This document shows, piece after piece, positions 9,081-17,619 of a DNA stretch of 64,000 nt (its first letter is position 1; every line of letters starts with the position of its first letter). Made by a program: the position numbers and the translations under genes. This DNA comes from Campylobacter jejuni (lineage in GTDB: Bacteria > Campylobacterota > Campylobacteria > Campylobacterales > Campylobacteraceae). The stretch covers positions 1-64,000 of the forward strand of contig JACRSG010000001.1 in NCBI GenBank assembly GCA_014305285.1, read 5' to 3'. The notes under the pieces were generated by a model, which ran no database searches, was not told where the DNA came from, and saw only the letters and a program-made list of their open reading frames with translations.

Positions 9081-11162
9081 TTGAGTCAAATCAAAAATAT
9101 AAAATTAAAAAAAAGTTTACTGTGTTTTTTAATTTTATCTACAGCTTTATTAAAAGCAGAAGAAAAATATCAGCTTAATGATGTTGTGGTTAGTGCTGGT
9201 GGTTTTGAACAAGATTTGGTTGATGCACCTGCTAGTATTTCAATCATTACAAAAGAAGAGCTTGAAAAAAGACCATTTAAGGATATAGGAGAGGCTATAG
9301 AAGATATTCCAGGTGTAGATGTGACTATGAATAAAACAGGCACTTATGATTTTAGCATACGAGGTTTTGGTAGTTCTTACACTTTAGTCTTAATTGATGG
9401 AAAACGTCAAAGTGTTGCAAATGGGTTTTATAGTAATGGTTTTGGCGGCAGTGAGTCAGGATATCTACCCCCTTTGTCTATGATAGAGCGTATCGAGGTA
9501 ATACGTGGTCCAGCTTCTACGCTTTATGGTAGCGATGCCGTAGGTGGAGTTATAAATATTATCACTAAAAAAAATCCTGATAAAACTGAAGCAAGTATAG
9601 AGTTTAATACTCTTTTGCAACAGCATTCTAATCACTATGGTAATGCTGGGGGATTTAATGCTTATGTAGCAACTCCTTTAATTGAAAATACATTATCAAT
9701 TTCTGCAAGATTAAAGTATTATGATAAGGCAGCTTCTGATTTAAAATGGCCTACTCCAGTTTATAATAATAATAATAGGCAACCCGAAAATTACCAAATT
9801 GCTAGCCATAGTCCAGGTGCTTTCACTAGTTTAGGTTTTGGTTCTAGACTTAATTGGACGGTAGATGATAAAAATAATATATATTTTGATATAGAGCGCT
9901 ATATTAATGAAATTTCAGTAAATTCTACCAGTAACAGGGCTATAAAAAGCGAAAGACAACTTTTTAAAGATAATATAGTTTTAAATCATGATGGTAGCTA
10001 TGATTTTGGTTCAACTAACTCATATTTACAATATGGTAGCACTAAGGATAAGGAAATACATAGTCAAATTTGGGTAGGAGAAGGTAAGGTTGTTTTACCT
10101 TGGAATTTAGGTCAATACGGTAATTTTGTAAATACTTTGGGTACAAGGATTGATTATGAGATGCTAAAAAATGATCAAGCAAGTGCAGGTAGTAAAATAA
10201 GAGGTAAAAATCTTGATCAAACCACGATTGCACTTTATGGGGAAGATGAATATTTTATAACCGATGATTTGATTTTTACTACAGGTTTGCGTTATATTTA
10301 TAGCGATTTGTTTGATTCTGAATTTACTCCTAGGGTTTACTTGGTTTATCATTTAAATGATAATATGGCTTTTAAAGGAGGTATTTCAAAAGGCTATAAA
10401 ACTCCTGCTGCTAAGGAGCTAACAAATGGATATTATAATTATAGTAATAACAGTGCTTCGTTTGGAAACCCTGACTTAAAACCAGAAGAAAGTATAAATT
10501 ATGAATTAGGGGTTGATTTTAGGATATTTGATTTTGCACATTATTCTATTACGGGGTTTATTACTGATTTTACAAATCAAATCAGCAGTGAAGATTTAAC
10601 GGGTATGCAAAATGGTATAGATTGTACTACTACTACTACTACTACTTGTACGCGCCCTATTAATCTTGGAAAAACGCAGACTAAAGGTATGGAATTTGCA
10701 TTAAATACTAAAACTTATAATGGTTTTAGTTTAAATTCAAGCTATACTTTGATGGATAATCGCTATAAAGATGGTCAAAAAAATTGGTTTGGTGGTGATA
10801 GGATAGAAAATTTACCAAGACATATAGCCATGCTAAAATTGAACTATGAGCGAGGTAAATTTAGTTCTTATATAAAACAACGAGCCAGACTTGATACCGT
10901 AGCTAGAGCAAAAGGGGGTGGTAGGGGTACTTTACCATGGCAAAAATATAAACCTTTTTATATAGTGGATTTAGGAATAAATTATAAAATCAATAAGCAA
11001 TCTAGTTTAAGTTTTGCAGTGCAAAATCTTTTTGATAAAAATTTCTTCGATCCGCAAGTTACTAGGACGACTACTCAATCTAATCCATCGGGGTATGCAA
11101 ATCGTTATCAAGACTATACAGAAGGAAGGAGTTTTTGGTTGAGTTATAAACATGATTTTTAA
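9081..11162 (+). CDS. cfrB: TonB-dependent outer-membrane siderophore receptor (CfrB-like)
   Basis: Outer-membrane gated porin that takes up ferric siderophores with energy from TonB-ExbB-ExbD; the likely family member is the ferric-enterobactin receptor CfrB. The 693-residue product has a signal peptide (1-26, ending LLKA), a TonB box-like YQLNDVVVSAG at 30-40, a plug domain (DIPGVDVTMNKTG, SIRGFG, VLIDGKRQS, RGPASTLYGSDAVGGVINII) and a 22-strand type barrel ending in KHDF. It starts at TTG behind AAAGGAG. I recall the NCTC 11168 equivalent (Cj0444) as a pseudogene; here it is complete. The substrate is inferred, not seen. Confidence 0.85.
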   Translation: MSQIKNIKLKKSLLCFLILSTALLKAEEKYQLNDVVVSAGGFEQDLVDAPASISIITKEELEKRPFKDIGEAIEDIPGVDVTMNKTGTYDFSIRGFGSSYTLVLIDGKRQSVANGFYSNGFGGSESGYLPPLSMIERIEVIRGPASTLYGSDAVGGVINIITKKNPDKTEASIEFNTLLQQHSNHYGNAGGFNAYVATPLIENTLSISARLKYYDKAASDLKWPTPVYNNNNRQPENYQIASHSPGAFTSLGFGSRLNWTVDDKNNIYFDIERYINEISVNSTSNRAIKSERQLFKDNIVLNHDGSYDFGSTNSYLQYGSTKDKEIHSQIWVGEGKVVLPWNLGQYGNFVNTLGTRIDYEMLKNDQASAGSKIRGKNLDQTTIALYGEDEYFITDDLIFTTGLRYIYSDLFDSEFTPRVYLVYHLNDNMAFKGGISKGYKTPAAKELTNGYYNYSNNSASFGNPDLKPEESINYELGVDFRIFDFAHYSITGFITDFTNQISSEDLTGMQNGIDCTTTTTTTCTRPINLGKTQTKGMEFALNTKTYNGFSLNSSYTLMDNRYKDGQKNWFGGDRIENLPRHIAMLKLNYERGKFSSYIKQRARLDTVARAKGGGRGTLPWQKYKPFYIVDLGINYKINKQSSLSFAVQNLFDKNFFDPQVTRTTTQSNPSGYANRYQDYTEGRSFWLSYKHDF
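10626..10646 (+). repeat. (ACT)7 trinucleotide repeat inside cfrB
   Basis: Seven ACT units encode seven threonines between two cysteines (DC-T7-CTRP) in a predicted extracellular loop of the receptor. Length changes by slippage would stay in frame and alter only the loop length. Confidence 0.85.
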
Positions 11163-11245
11163 TTTTTTAAGGCTTTAATCACTTTTATATTTTCAAAAAA
11201 GCAAAAATAAAGTACAATGTAAAAAAATTAAATAAAGGTTTTATT

Positions 11246-11824
11246 ATGGCGTTTAAAAATTTAAAAGAGCTTTCTTTTGAAAAATCAAATTATATTAAGC
11301 CTAAGAGATTTGCTTATGAAAGTAATGGTAAGCTTTGTACTTGGGATTTTATAGAATCTAAAGATAGTGTTTCAGTGCTTTTGTATCATAAAGAATTAGA
11401 AAGTTTTATTTTTGTACGCCAATTTCGCATACCGCTTTGGTATCATCAAATGTATGATAAAGATTATGTAAAAGATGATAATATGGGTTATACTATAGAG
11501 CTTTGTTCAGGGCTTGTAGATAAAAATTTACCCTTAAAAGAAATAGCAAAGGAAGAATGCATAGAAGAACTAGGATATGCTCCTAAAAATTTAGAAAAAA
11601 TAGGAGATTTTTATACAGGGTTTGGTTCAGGTGTAAGCAAGCAAAGCTTTTATTTTGGAGAAGTTGATGAAAAAGATAAAATTTCTTCCGGAGGTGGAGT
11701 TGATGATGAAGAGATTGAAGCTGTTTATGTTAAGGTGCAAGATTTTGAAAAAAAATGTAAAAATATGATAAGAACACCTTTGCTTGACTTTGCTTATATG
11801 TGGTTTTTAAAGGAGAAAAATTAA
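11246..11824 (+). CDS. Nudix hydrolase, NUDT14/ADP-sugar pyrophosphatase-like
   Basis: A 192-residue Nudix-fold protein likely to cleave a nucleoside diphosphate sugar. The Nudix box is at about residues 92-114 (GLVDKN...EIAKEECIEELGY). It keeps the EExGU glutamates that bind metal, but the canonical mid-box Glu is Leu and the Arg of REUxEE is Glu. This variant resembles UDP-sugar pyrophosphatases such as NUDT14. A TACAAT box at 11213-11218 may be its -10. It converges with the chemoreceptor gene across a strong hairpin. The substrate is uncertain. Confidence 0.82.
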   Translation: MAFKNLKELSFEKSNYIKPKRFAYESNGKLCTWDFIESKDSVSVLLYHKELESFIFVRQFRIPLWYHQMYDKDYVKDDNMGYTIELCSGLVDKNLPLKEIAKEECIEELGYAPKNLEKIGDFYTGFGSGVSKQSFYFGEVDEKDKISSGGGVDDEEIEAVYVKVQDFEKKCKNMIRTPLLDFAYMWFLKEKN

Positions 11825-11832
11825 AGATTATT

Positions 11833-11863
11833 TAGATTAAACCTTATAAGAAGGTTTAATCTA
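11833..11863. terminator. Bidirectional terminator hairpin
   Basis: A 13-bp perfect stem (TAGATTAAACCTT with AAGGTTTAATCTA) around a 5-base loop sits between the converging Nudix and chemoreceptor genes. T-rich tracts lie on both outer sides, though they are short. Confidence 0.75.
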
Positions 11864-11868
11864 GGATT

Positions 11869-12966
11869 TTAATGTTCTGACTCATCAAGTATTTCCTTAA
11901 ATACATTGAAAAGATCAAGCGATGCATTTTCAGCAACTTCACATTTATTAATTATGCTGTGTTGAGTAATATCTTTGCTAACATCTTCTGTATTTGCTAT
12001 TGTTATGGCATTATTCATATTTTCATGAACTTTTTGATGTGGTTCGTTAATTTTTAAGAAGCTTTTATTTTGCCCAAATCTTTCTTTTCCTGTACTGGCA
12101 AGCCATTTTCCTAAGCGACAAGATGTGTGATCAGCCAATTGCTTTCCTGATTTGGAAAAAATTTCTTTATAACCATTTAATTTAAAAGCTATATGATCTA
12201 GTTTTGCTAAAGATACGAAAGCTTCAGAAGCGATACCAACTGCATTTGAATTAGTAGAATATGCCTCATTTACTAAATGGGTAAATTTTTCAGAAAAACT
12301 CATAATATGAGCATTAGAATCTATAGAAATTTTTTCAACTTGCTCACTTTGAGCATACATTTCATTTGCATTTTGCTTTAGAAGATTGATATTCATTTCA
12401 ACTTCCGTAGTTGCCTTTTGTGTTTTTTCAGCTAGCTTTCTTACTTCATCGGCAACAACAGCAAAACCACGCCCATGTTCACCTGCACGAGCTGCTTCTA
12501 TAGCGGCGTTAAGGGCTAAAAGATTGGTTTGATCGGAAACATCTTTAATTAGATTAATTACATTGGTAATTTCATCTACACTTCTATGCAATGTTCCTGC
12601 AGCATCCCTTGTTTTATTGGCTGATTCGGTGATATCTCCTAAAGAAGCATTGATAGAATTGGCAATGTGGTTGAGTTCATCCATTTCAGCAAGAGAAGTT
12701 TTAGAATAGCTAGAGATAACTTCTGCTTTATTTACATTTTCCAACATATCGCCTTGAACGATAGTGATATTTTTTAAAACTCCTGTTAATAAAACATTTA
12801 AAAGATCTGTTTTAAGTTTAGATTCTAAAGCCGCTTGTTCTAATGATACAATTTGATTTTTTAATTCTAAATTTTCCGATTGGAATTTTTCAATTTCATG
12901 TGTAAGGTTTTTATTTTCTTCTTCAAGTCTTTGAAGATCAGAATGGTCTATTTTACTTCCAAACAT
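11869..12966 (-). CDS. tlp6: Cytosolic methyl-accepting chemotaxis protein with CZB domain (Tlp6 type)
   Basis: A 365-residue soluble receptor with no membrane segment. Residues 1-50 form a coiled coil ([18 protein letters not shown]). The signalling hairpin is at about 120-190, with the conserved tip [19 protein letters not shown] and then [13 protein letters not shown]. The C-terminal third carries a chemoreceptor zinc-binding pattern: [10 protein letters not shown] then HQKVHENM. Such proteins sense cytoplasmic signals, possibly zinc or redox, and act through CheA/CheW. It matches the group C receptor that I know as Tlp6 (Cj0448c). It is 9 bp upstream-linked to the DUF465 gene. Confidence 0.9.
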   Translation of the reverse strand: MFGSKIDHSDLQRLEEENKNLTHEIEKFQSENLELKNQIVSLEQAALESKLKTDLLNVLLTGVLKNITIVQGDMLENVNKAEVISSYSKTSLAEMDELNHIANSINASLGDITESANKTRDAAGTLHRSVDEITNVINLIKDVSDQTNLLALNAAIEAARAGEHGRGFAVVADEVRKLAEKTQKATTEVEMNINLLKQNANEMYAQSEQVEKISIDSNAHIMSFSEKFTHLVNEAYSTNSNAVGIASEAFVSLAKLDHIAFKLNGYKEIFSKSGKQLADHTSCRLGKWLASTGKERFGQNKSFLKINEPHQKVHENMNNAITIANTEDVSKDITQHSIINKCEVAENASLDLFNVFKEILDESEH

Positions 12967-12975
12967 TGTCTCGCC

Positions 12976-13191
12976 TTATTTTTTATAATTTGCTAGATAT
13001 TGGCTAAGTTCATCTTTTACATGGAGCTTTTCTTTTTTTAAGGTTGAAATTTCCATACTGTTAAGAGAAGTCCTACCTTCTTCTGCATCTTTAATCATGT
13101 CATCAAGTTCATTATGACGATCAAATAGTTTATCAAAATGAGCATCTTTACCTTTTAGCTTTGATATTAATTCTCTATATTCATGTAGCAT
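12976..13191 (-). CDS. DUF465 (YdcH-like) small coiled-coil protein
   Basis: A 71-residue protein starting MLHEYRELISKL, preceded by an AAGGAGAG ribosome binding site, which fixes this start over an in-frame ATG 33 bp upstream. The sequence is a helical hairpin (KDAHFDKLFDRHNELDDMIKDAE, STLKKEKLHVKDEL) with the DUF465 signature. The function is unknown. It is followed 9 bp later by the tlp6-type receptor on the same strand, so the two are probably co-transcribed; a link to chemotaxis is only inference. Confidence 0.8.
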   Translation of the reverse strand: MLHEYRELISKLKGKDAHFDKLFDRHNELDDMIKDAEEGRTSLNSMEISTLKKEKLHVKDELSQYLANYKK

Positions 13192-13371
13192 AAACTCTCC
13201 TTGTATTAGTAATTTAAAATTCATTTAATAAGGTATTTTACACTATTAAAAGATATTTTTGGCTTAAAAAATAATAAAATTAATAATAATTTTTAAATGT
13301 GTTATATAAGTGATTTATTAAAGTTTATTTTTAAATCGGAAATGTCAAAATTGAGGAATAAATCCTCAAAA

Positions 13372-13566
13372 TTATTTGGAATTTTGTTTTTTTAGAGTTC
13401 TCAGAGTAGAAGCTGCGATTCTCATTTTTCTCGTGGTGTTATCTTCTAAAGTTACACGAACTGTTCTGAGATTAGGTAAAAAGCGTCTTTTTGTTTTATT
13501 GTTAGCATGGCTGACATTATTACCCACCATTGAACCCTTGCCTGTGATTTGACATACTCTTGCCAT
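13372..13566 (-). CDS. rpmB: 50S ribosomal protein L28
   Basis: The 64-residue L28 starts [11 protein letters not shown]. It has the family pattern [18 protein letters not shown] and the C-terminal [14 protein letters not shown]-like helix. The upstream in-frame ATG would add 14 residues not found in the family, and the AAGGACAAG ribosome binding site is in front of MARVCQ. The usual partner rpmG is not adjacent here; it lies in the tuf operon at 32371. Confidence 0.97.
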   Translation of the reverse strand: MARVCQITGKGSMVGNNVSHANNKTKRRFLPNLRTVRVTLEDNTTRKMRIAASTLRTLKKQNSK

Positions 13567-13711
13567 TTTCTTGTCCTTATGAAAATTTTTAAATGAAGAT
13601 TCTATCAAAATTAAGCTTAAAATATTCCATAATTTATAGTTTTTTTAATATATAAGTTGATAAAATATTATGTCACATTTATATATAGTTTAAGAGTTTA
13701 AGGTTTTGATC

Positions 13712-14359
13712 ATGTATGTAGCTCCAAGTTTATTGTCTGCAAATTTTTTAAAATTGGAAGAAGAAATTAAAGCTATCGAAGCTGCAGGTGCAGATCTTTT
13801 GCATATTGATGTAATGGATGGACATTTTGTTCCAAATTTGACCTTTGGGCCTTGCGTGATCGAAAAAATTTCAACTATTAGCAAGATCCCATTAGATGTG
13901 CATTTAATGGTTAAAGATGTAAATAAATTTGTGGATTTATTTATTCCTTTAAAACCAAAATTCATTTCTTTTCATATCGAAAGTGAAGTCCATCCTATAA
14001 GGCTTTGTGATTATATAAGAAGTCAAGAAATTCATCCTGCTATTGTTTTAAATCCACATACTCCTATCAATTCTATCAAACACATGCTAGAATTTGTAGA
14101 TATGGTGCTTTTAATGAGCGTTAATCCTGGGTTTGGCGGGCAAAAATTTTTACCTTTAGTGCATGAAAAAATCAAAGAATTACGCCAAATGATTGATAAA
14201 AAAAATGCTAAAGTTTTTATAGAAGTTGATGGCGGTGTTAATGGCTTAAATGCTAGTGATTTAGAAGAATCCGGAGCTGATATTTTGGTGGCTGGAAGTT
14301 ATATTTTCTCTTCCAACGATTATAAAACTGCAATTTCATCTTTAAAGCTTGAATTTTGA
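13712..14359 (+). CDS. rpe: Ribulose-phosphate 3-epimerase
   Basis: TIM-barrel enzyme of the non-oxidative pentose phosphate pathway (ribulose-5-P to xylulose-5-P). The 215-residue form starts MYVAPSLLSANF. The catalytic and metal motifs are present: LHIDVMDGHFVPNLTFGP, DVHLMV, MSVNPGFGGQKF and the second Asp in EVDGGVNG. A TTG two codons earlier is too close to the AAGG ribosome binding site. The end overlaps the start of the exonuclease gene by four bases (TTGA). Confidence 0.96.
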   Translation: MYVAPSLLSANFLKLEEEIKAIEAAGADLLHIDVMDGHFVPNLTFGPCVIEKISTISKIPLDVHLMVKDVNKFVDLFIPLKPKFISFHIESEVHPIRLCDYIRSQEIHPAIVLNPHTPINSIKHMLEFVDMVLLMSVNPGFGGQKFLPLVHEKIKELRQMIDKKNAKVFIEVDGGVNGLNASDLEESGADILVAGSYIFSSNDYKTAISSLKLEF

Positions 14360-15117
14360 GTTTGCAGCAAATTGATCAGATTATTTCTATATTAAATAAG
14401 CAAAGCAAACCTTATGATTGGGTAATGCAAGAATTTGCTAAAGTTGAAGAATTAAAAAATTTTGATTTAGATTTAGAAACTTTTGAACTTTTGGGACTAG
14501 GTTTAACTTTAAATAAAGATAATATTTTTACTCTTAAGACGCGTACAACAAAAATCAAAGATGAAATATTTTGTATAGTCGATATAGAAAGTACTGGCGG
14601 GGTAAGTAAGGGTGAAATTTTAGAAATTGGAGCGGTGAAAATTCAAAATTCTAAAGAAATTGGACGTTTTCAAAGTTTTGTTAAAGTAAAAGAAATTCCA
14701 GACAATATAACTGAACTTACAGGTATTACTTATAACATGGTAGAAAACGTTCCAAGTTTAACAAAGGTTTTAAGTGATTTTAGACTTTTTTTAAAAGATA
14801 GTATTTTTATAGCGCATAATGTACATTTTGATTATAGTTTTATTTCCAAGGCTTTAAATGAGTGCGGTTTTGGTATTTTGCTTAATCGTCGTATTTGCAC
14901 CATAGAATTTGCACAATGTTGTATAAAAAGTCCAAAATATAAACTTGAGGTTTTAAAAGAGTTTCTAGGCGTGGAAAATACGCATCATAGAGCCTTAGAT
15001 GACGCTTTAGCGACTGCTGAAATTTTTAAATATTGCCTTGGAAAACTTCCCTATCATATAAAAACTACAGAAGAACTTATAAATTTTACAAAGACTGCAC
15101 GTATAAAGCAAAAATAA
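14356..15117 (+). CDS. dnaQ: DnaQ-family 3'-5' exonuclease
   Basis: A 253-residue protein with a DEDDh exonuclease domain: CIVDIESTG at about 74-82 (Asp/Glu metal ligands), IAHNVHFDYSFI, and HHRALDDALATAEIF holding the catalytic His and final Asp. The N-terminal 70 residues are helical and have no obvious domain. It may be the epsilon proofreading subunit of Pol III or a related repair nuclease. The start is TTG, translationally coupled to rpe by a 4-base overlap. Confidence 0.85.
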   Translation: MSLQQIDQIISILNKQSKPYDWVMQEFAKVEELKNFDLDLETFELLGLGLTLNKDNIFTLKTRTTKIKDEIFCIVDIESTGGVSKGEILEIGAVKIQNSKEIGRFQSFVKVKEIPDNITELTGITYNMVENVPSLTKVLSDFRLFLKDSIFIAHNVHFDYSFISKALNECGFGILLNRRICTIEFAQCCIKSPKYKLEVLKEFLGVENTHHRALDDALATAEIFKYCLGKLPYHIKTTEELINFTKTARIKQK

Positions 15118-15129
15118 ATATTTAAAGAG

Positions 15130-15135
15130 TATAAT
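15130..15135 (+). promoter_or_regulatory. -10 box for the thiC riboswitch transcript
   Basis: TATAAT sits 7 bp before the first paired base of the TPP aptamer, so transcription would begin at the aptamer's 5' edge. There is no good -35, as is usual in Campylobacter. Confidence 0.6.
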
Positions 15136-15141
15136 TAAGAC

Positions 15142-15233
15142 ATAAATGACGGGAGCTTGTGTAACAGGCTGAGAGTAAGCTAAAAGCTTAGACCGAACCG
15201 GATCTGGATAATGCCAGCGTCGGGAAGATTTAT
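15142..15233 (+). ncRNA. TPP riboswitch (THI element) aptamer
   Basis: The conserved aptamer cores are present in order: GACGGGAGC, CAGGCTGAGAGTAAGC, ACCGAACCGGATCTGGATAA and TGCCAGCGTCGGGAAG. The closing helix P1 pairs ATAAAT (15142-15147) with ATTTAT (15228-15233). It precedes thiC, the classic target. Confidence 0.95.
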
Positions 15234-15267
15234 AAATTTCAATACTTTAAAAATTTATACTCACCCT

Positions 15268-15297
15268 TCATTTATCCAAATTTTTTAAAGGATAAAT
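15268..15297 (+). promoter_or_regulatory. thiC riboswitch expression platform (SD-sequestering hairpin)
   Basis: ATTTATCC (15270-15277) can pair with GGATAAAT (15290-15297), which includes the GGA of the Shine-Dalgarno sequence just before the ATG at 15300. TCATTTAT (15268-15275) can instead pair with ATAAATGA (15142-15149), the 5' strand of P1. The two pairings exclude each other. Confidence 0.6.
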
Positions 15298-15299
15298 TT

Positions 15300-16592
15300 A
15301 TGAAAACTCAAATGAATTATGCGAAAGAAGGTATTTTTACTAAAGAAATGCAGATTGTTGCACAAAAAGAAAATTTAAGTAAAGATTTTTTGCTTGAAAA
15401 TATTGCTTGCGGTAAAATTATTATCCCTGCAAATATTAATCATAAAAGTCTTGATCCAAATGGTATAGGTTTTGGACTGCGTACTAAGGTTAATGTAAAT
15501 TTAGGAGTTTCAAATGATTGCGTTGATTATAGCGAGGAAATGAAAAAAGTAGAGCTTGCTCATAAATTTGACATAGAAGCGATTATGGACTTAAGCAATT
15601 ATGGCAAAACAAGTCGTTTTAGAGACGAGCTTGTTAATGTTTCAAAAGCTATGATAGGAACAGTTCCTGTATATGATGCGGTAGGATTTTTAGAAAAAGA
15701 TTTAAAACAAATTGGTGCTAAAGACTTTTTAGATGTTGTATATCATCATGCTAAAAGTGGGGTTGATTTTATGACAATTCATGCAGGTATTAATTCTCGC
15801 GCAGCGCATATTTTTAAACAAAGTAAAAGACTTACAAATATAGTTTCAAGAGGAGGCTCTGTGCTTTATGCTTGGATGATGATGAAAGATGCTGAGAATC
15901 CTTTTTTTGACTATTATGATGATTTGCTTGACATTTGTTTAAAATACGATGTAACTTTATCTTTGGGCGATGCTTTGCGTCCTGGCTCTACTCACGATGC
16001 AAGTGATGGGGCACAAATTTCAGAGCTTATAGAATTGTCACTCCTTACTCAAAGAGCTTGGGATGTTGGGGTTCAAGTAATGATAGAAGGTCCAGGGCAT
16101 ATGGCTATTAATGAAATAGAGGCAAATATGCAATTAGAAAAGCGTTTATGCAAAGGAGCGCCTTTTTATGTCTTAGGACCTTTGGTAACAGATATTGGCG
16201 CAGGGTATGATCATATTAGTGGTGCTATTGGAGGAGCTGTGGCTGCAGCTAGCGGTGCTGATATGCTGTGTTATGTAACACCTGCTGAACACTTAAGACT
16301 TCCAAATTTAGAAGATGTTAGAGAGGGTATAGTTGCGACTAAAATTGCAGCTCATGCGGGAGATATAGCTAAACTTCCAAAAGAAAGAGCAAGAGATGAT
16401 GAGATGAGTAAGGCTAGGCAAGAGATAGATTGGGAGAAAATGTTTAAACTTGCTATTGATGGAGAAAAGGCTAAAAAAATGTTTAATGAGCGTCGCCCTG
16501 ATGATTTAAACTCATGTTCCATGTGTGGAAAAATGTGTGCAATGAATACTATGAATCAAATTTTAAAAGGCGAAGATGTGAGTTTAGCTTGA
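15300..16592 (+). CDS. thiC: Phosphomethylpyrimidine synthase ThiC
   Basis: Radical SAM enzyme that rearranges aminoimidazole ribotide into HMP phosphate, the pyrimidine of thiamine. The 430 residues match the short bacterial/archaeal ThiC form. Visible motifs are [53 protein letters not shown] and [12 protein letters not shown], with the [4Fe-4S] cysteines in CSMCGKMC at 406-413. It is controlled by the TPP riboswitch directly upstream. It converges with the PilO-like gene and their ends overlap by 9 bp. Confidence 0.97.
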   Translation: MKTQMNYAKEGIFTKEMQIVAQKENLSKDFLLENIACGKIIIPANINHKSLDPNGIGFGLRTKVNVNLGVSNDCVDYSEEMKKVELAHKFDIEAIMDLSNYGKTSRFRDELVNVSKAMIGTVPVYDAVGFLEKDLKQIGAKDFLDVVYHHAKSGVDFMTIHAGINSRAAHIFKQSKRLTNIVSRGGSVLYAWMMMKDAENPFFDYYDDLLDICLKYDVTLSLGDALRPGSTHDASDGAQISELIELSLLTQRAWDVGVQVMIEGPGHMAINEIEANMQLEKRLCKGAPFYVLGPLVTDIGAGYDHISGAIGGAVAAASGADMLCYVTPAEHLRLPNLEDVREGIVATKIAAHAGDIAKLPKERARDDEMSKARQEIDWEKMFKLAIDGEKAKKMFNERRPDDLNSCSMCGKMCAMNTMNQILKGEDVSLA

Positions 16593-17102
16593 ATAAACTT
16601 TGAGAGTAAGATCTATAGAGATACCTTGCTCTCCTGCTTTAAGATTAAGTGGATAATCAAGCTTGATTAAGTTATTATAGTTTTTTAGAGCATCAATAAA
16701 ATCATAAAGCCTTCTAGGATTGTCCATTGTTGCTTTAATAGCTAAGCGGTTTTTTAGATATTTTTCTTGTTTTTCGGGCTTAGTTTCTTGAATTTTTACA
16801 TTTTGAAAATATTTTTGTAAAAAAATATCAAAATTTCCTATATTAAAATTTTGCTCAAATTGCTCTAAGCTTTTGTTGTTTTCACTTCTTAGAGTTGATA
16901 TTTTATCTTCACTAAAGTCAAATTTTGATTTAGCGGCTTTTAAGATGGCAAGTTGTGAATTTTCTCTAAGATTTGCTTGTTTGTAATTTTTTAATGTCGG
17001 TAAAAGTAAAAATAAGATCAAGGCTGTGCAAACGCTTATAAAACTTAACGCGCAAATGATAAGCTTTAATAAATCAATTTCTTCTAGACTTTTATCTTTC
17101 AT
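16584..17102 (-). CDS. PilO-like inner-membrane protein
   Basis: A 172-residue bitopic protein. It has a short cytoplasmic start ([12 protein letters not shown]), one membrane helix at about 14-35 ([20 protein letters not shown]), a periplasmic helical stretch (about 40-95) and a C-terminal alpha/beta domain ([26 protein letters not shown] and LDLTLKVYS-like ending). That order and the wording of the last domain are like PilO/GspM platform proteins. It overlaps the PilN-like gene by 11 bp; the ATG at 17102 is chosen because the longer ORF is only read-through of that gene. No sequence search supports this yet. Confidence 0.6.
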   Translation of the reverse strand: MKDKSLEEIDLLKLIICALSFISVCTALILFLLLPTLKNYKQANLRENSQLAILKAAKSKFDFSEDKISTLRSENNKSLEQFEQNFNIGNFDIFLQKYFQNVKIQETKPEKQEKYLKNRLAIKATMDNPRRLYDFIDALKNYNNLIKLDYPLNLKAGEQGISIDLTLKVYSS

Positions 17103-17619
17103 CTGCAGCTCCTGGAATCTGTTTGCTAATACTAACAAAACGATACCACCCATTGTCTAAACGATAATAAGTTGTGTAGCTTTGATCAAAGATGCTTTTT
17201 AAAGGGGTTTCTAAAAGTAGAGTAAACATTTCTCTTGTAGGAGTAACTCCGATAAGTTTCAAGGAATATTCGTCTTGTTCAACACTTTCAAGAGTAATGT
17301 TATCAGTTTTTACAATAATATCAAATAGATTTCTTAAACTTTCTTTAACAATTTGATTTTGAGTGTTAAAATTTTTCGCTATTTGGCTTTGATCAAATAA
17401 AATTTCATAAAGCATTTCATTTTGTTTGGTTTGATTTTGAAGCACTATAACTTGTTGTTTTTCATCATCGATAGAGCTATTGATTAATGCGATTTTTATT
17501 GTATATGTAAAATATACTAGCAAAATGAATAATGCACTAAAACCAAAAAGTCCTAGCCAAATTTTATCAAATAGTGTGAAAATAGGTTTTTTTCTTGGCT
17601 GTATGAAGCTATAAGTCAT
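17092..17619 (-). CDS. PilN-like inner-membrane protein
   Basis: A 175-residue bitopic protein. The N terminus is a basic cytoplasmic stretch (FIQPRKKPIFTLFDK), followed by one membrane helix at about 20-43 (LGLFGFSALFILLVYFTYTI), a coiled region (about 45-100) and an alpha/beta domain with NITLESVEQDEYSLKLIGVTPT and a helix EMFTLLLE. That domain is like the ferredoxin-like fold of PilN/GspL. It overlaps both neighbours by 4 and 11 bp. In type IV pilus systems PilN pairs with PilO and binds PilM by its N terminus. The role here is inferred from order and topology. Confidence 0.58.
   Translation of the reverse strand: MTYSFIQPRKKPIFTLFDKIWLGLFGFSALFILLVYFTYTIKIALINSSIDDEKQQVIVLQNQTKQNEMLYEILFDQSQIAKNFNTQNQIVKESLRNLFDIIVKTDNITLESVEQDEYSLKLIGVTPTREMFTLLLETPLKSIFDQSYTTYYRLDNGWYRFVSISKQIPGAADER

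Noticed and set aside
10906-10925. G-rich run in cfrB as a phase-variable poly-G tract
   Set aside because: The longest run is only five G; contingency tracts in Campylobacter are usually eight or more. No long G or C tract was noticed in the window.
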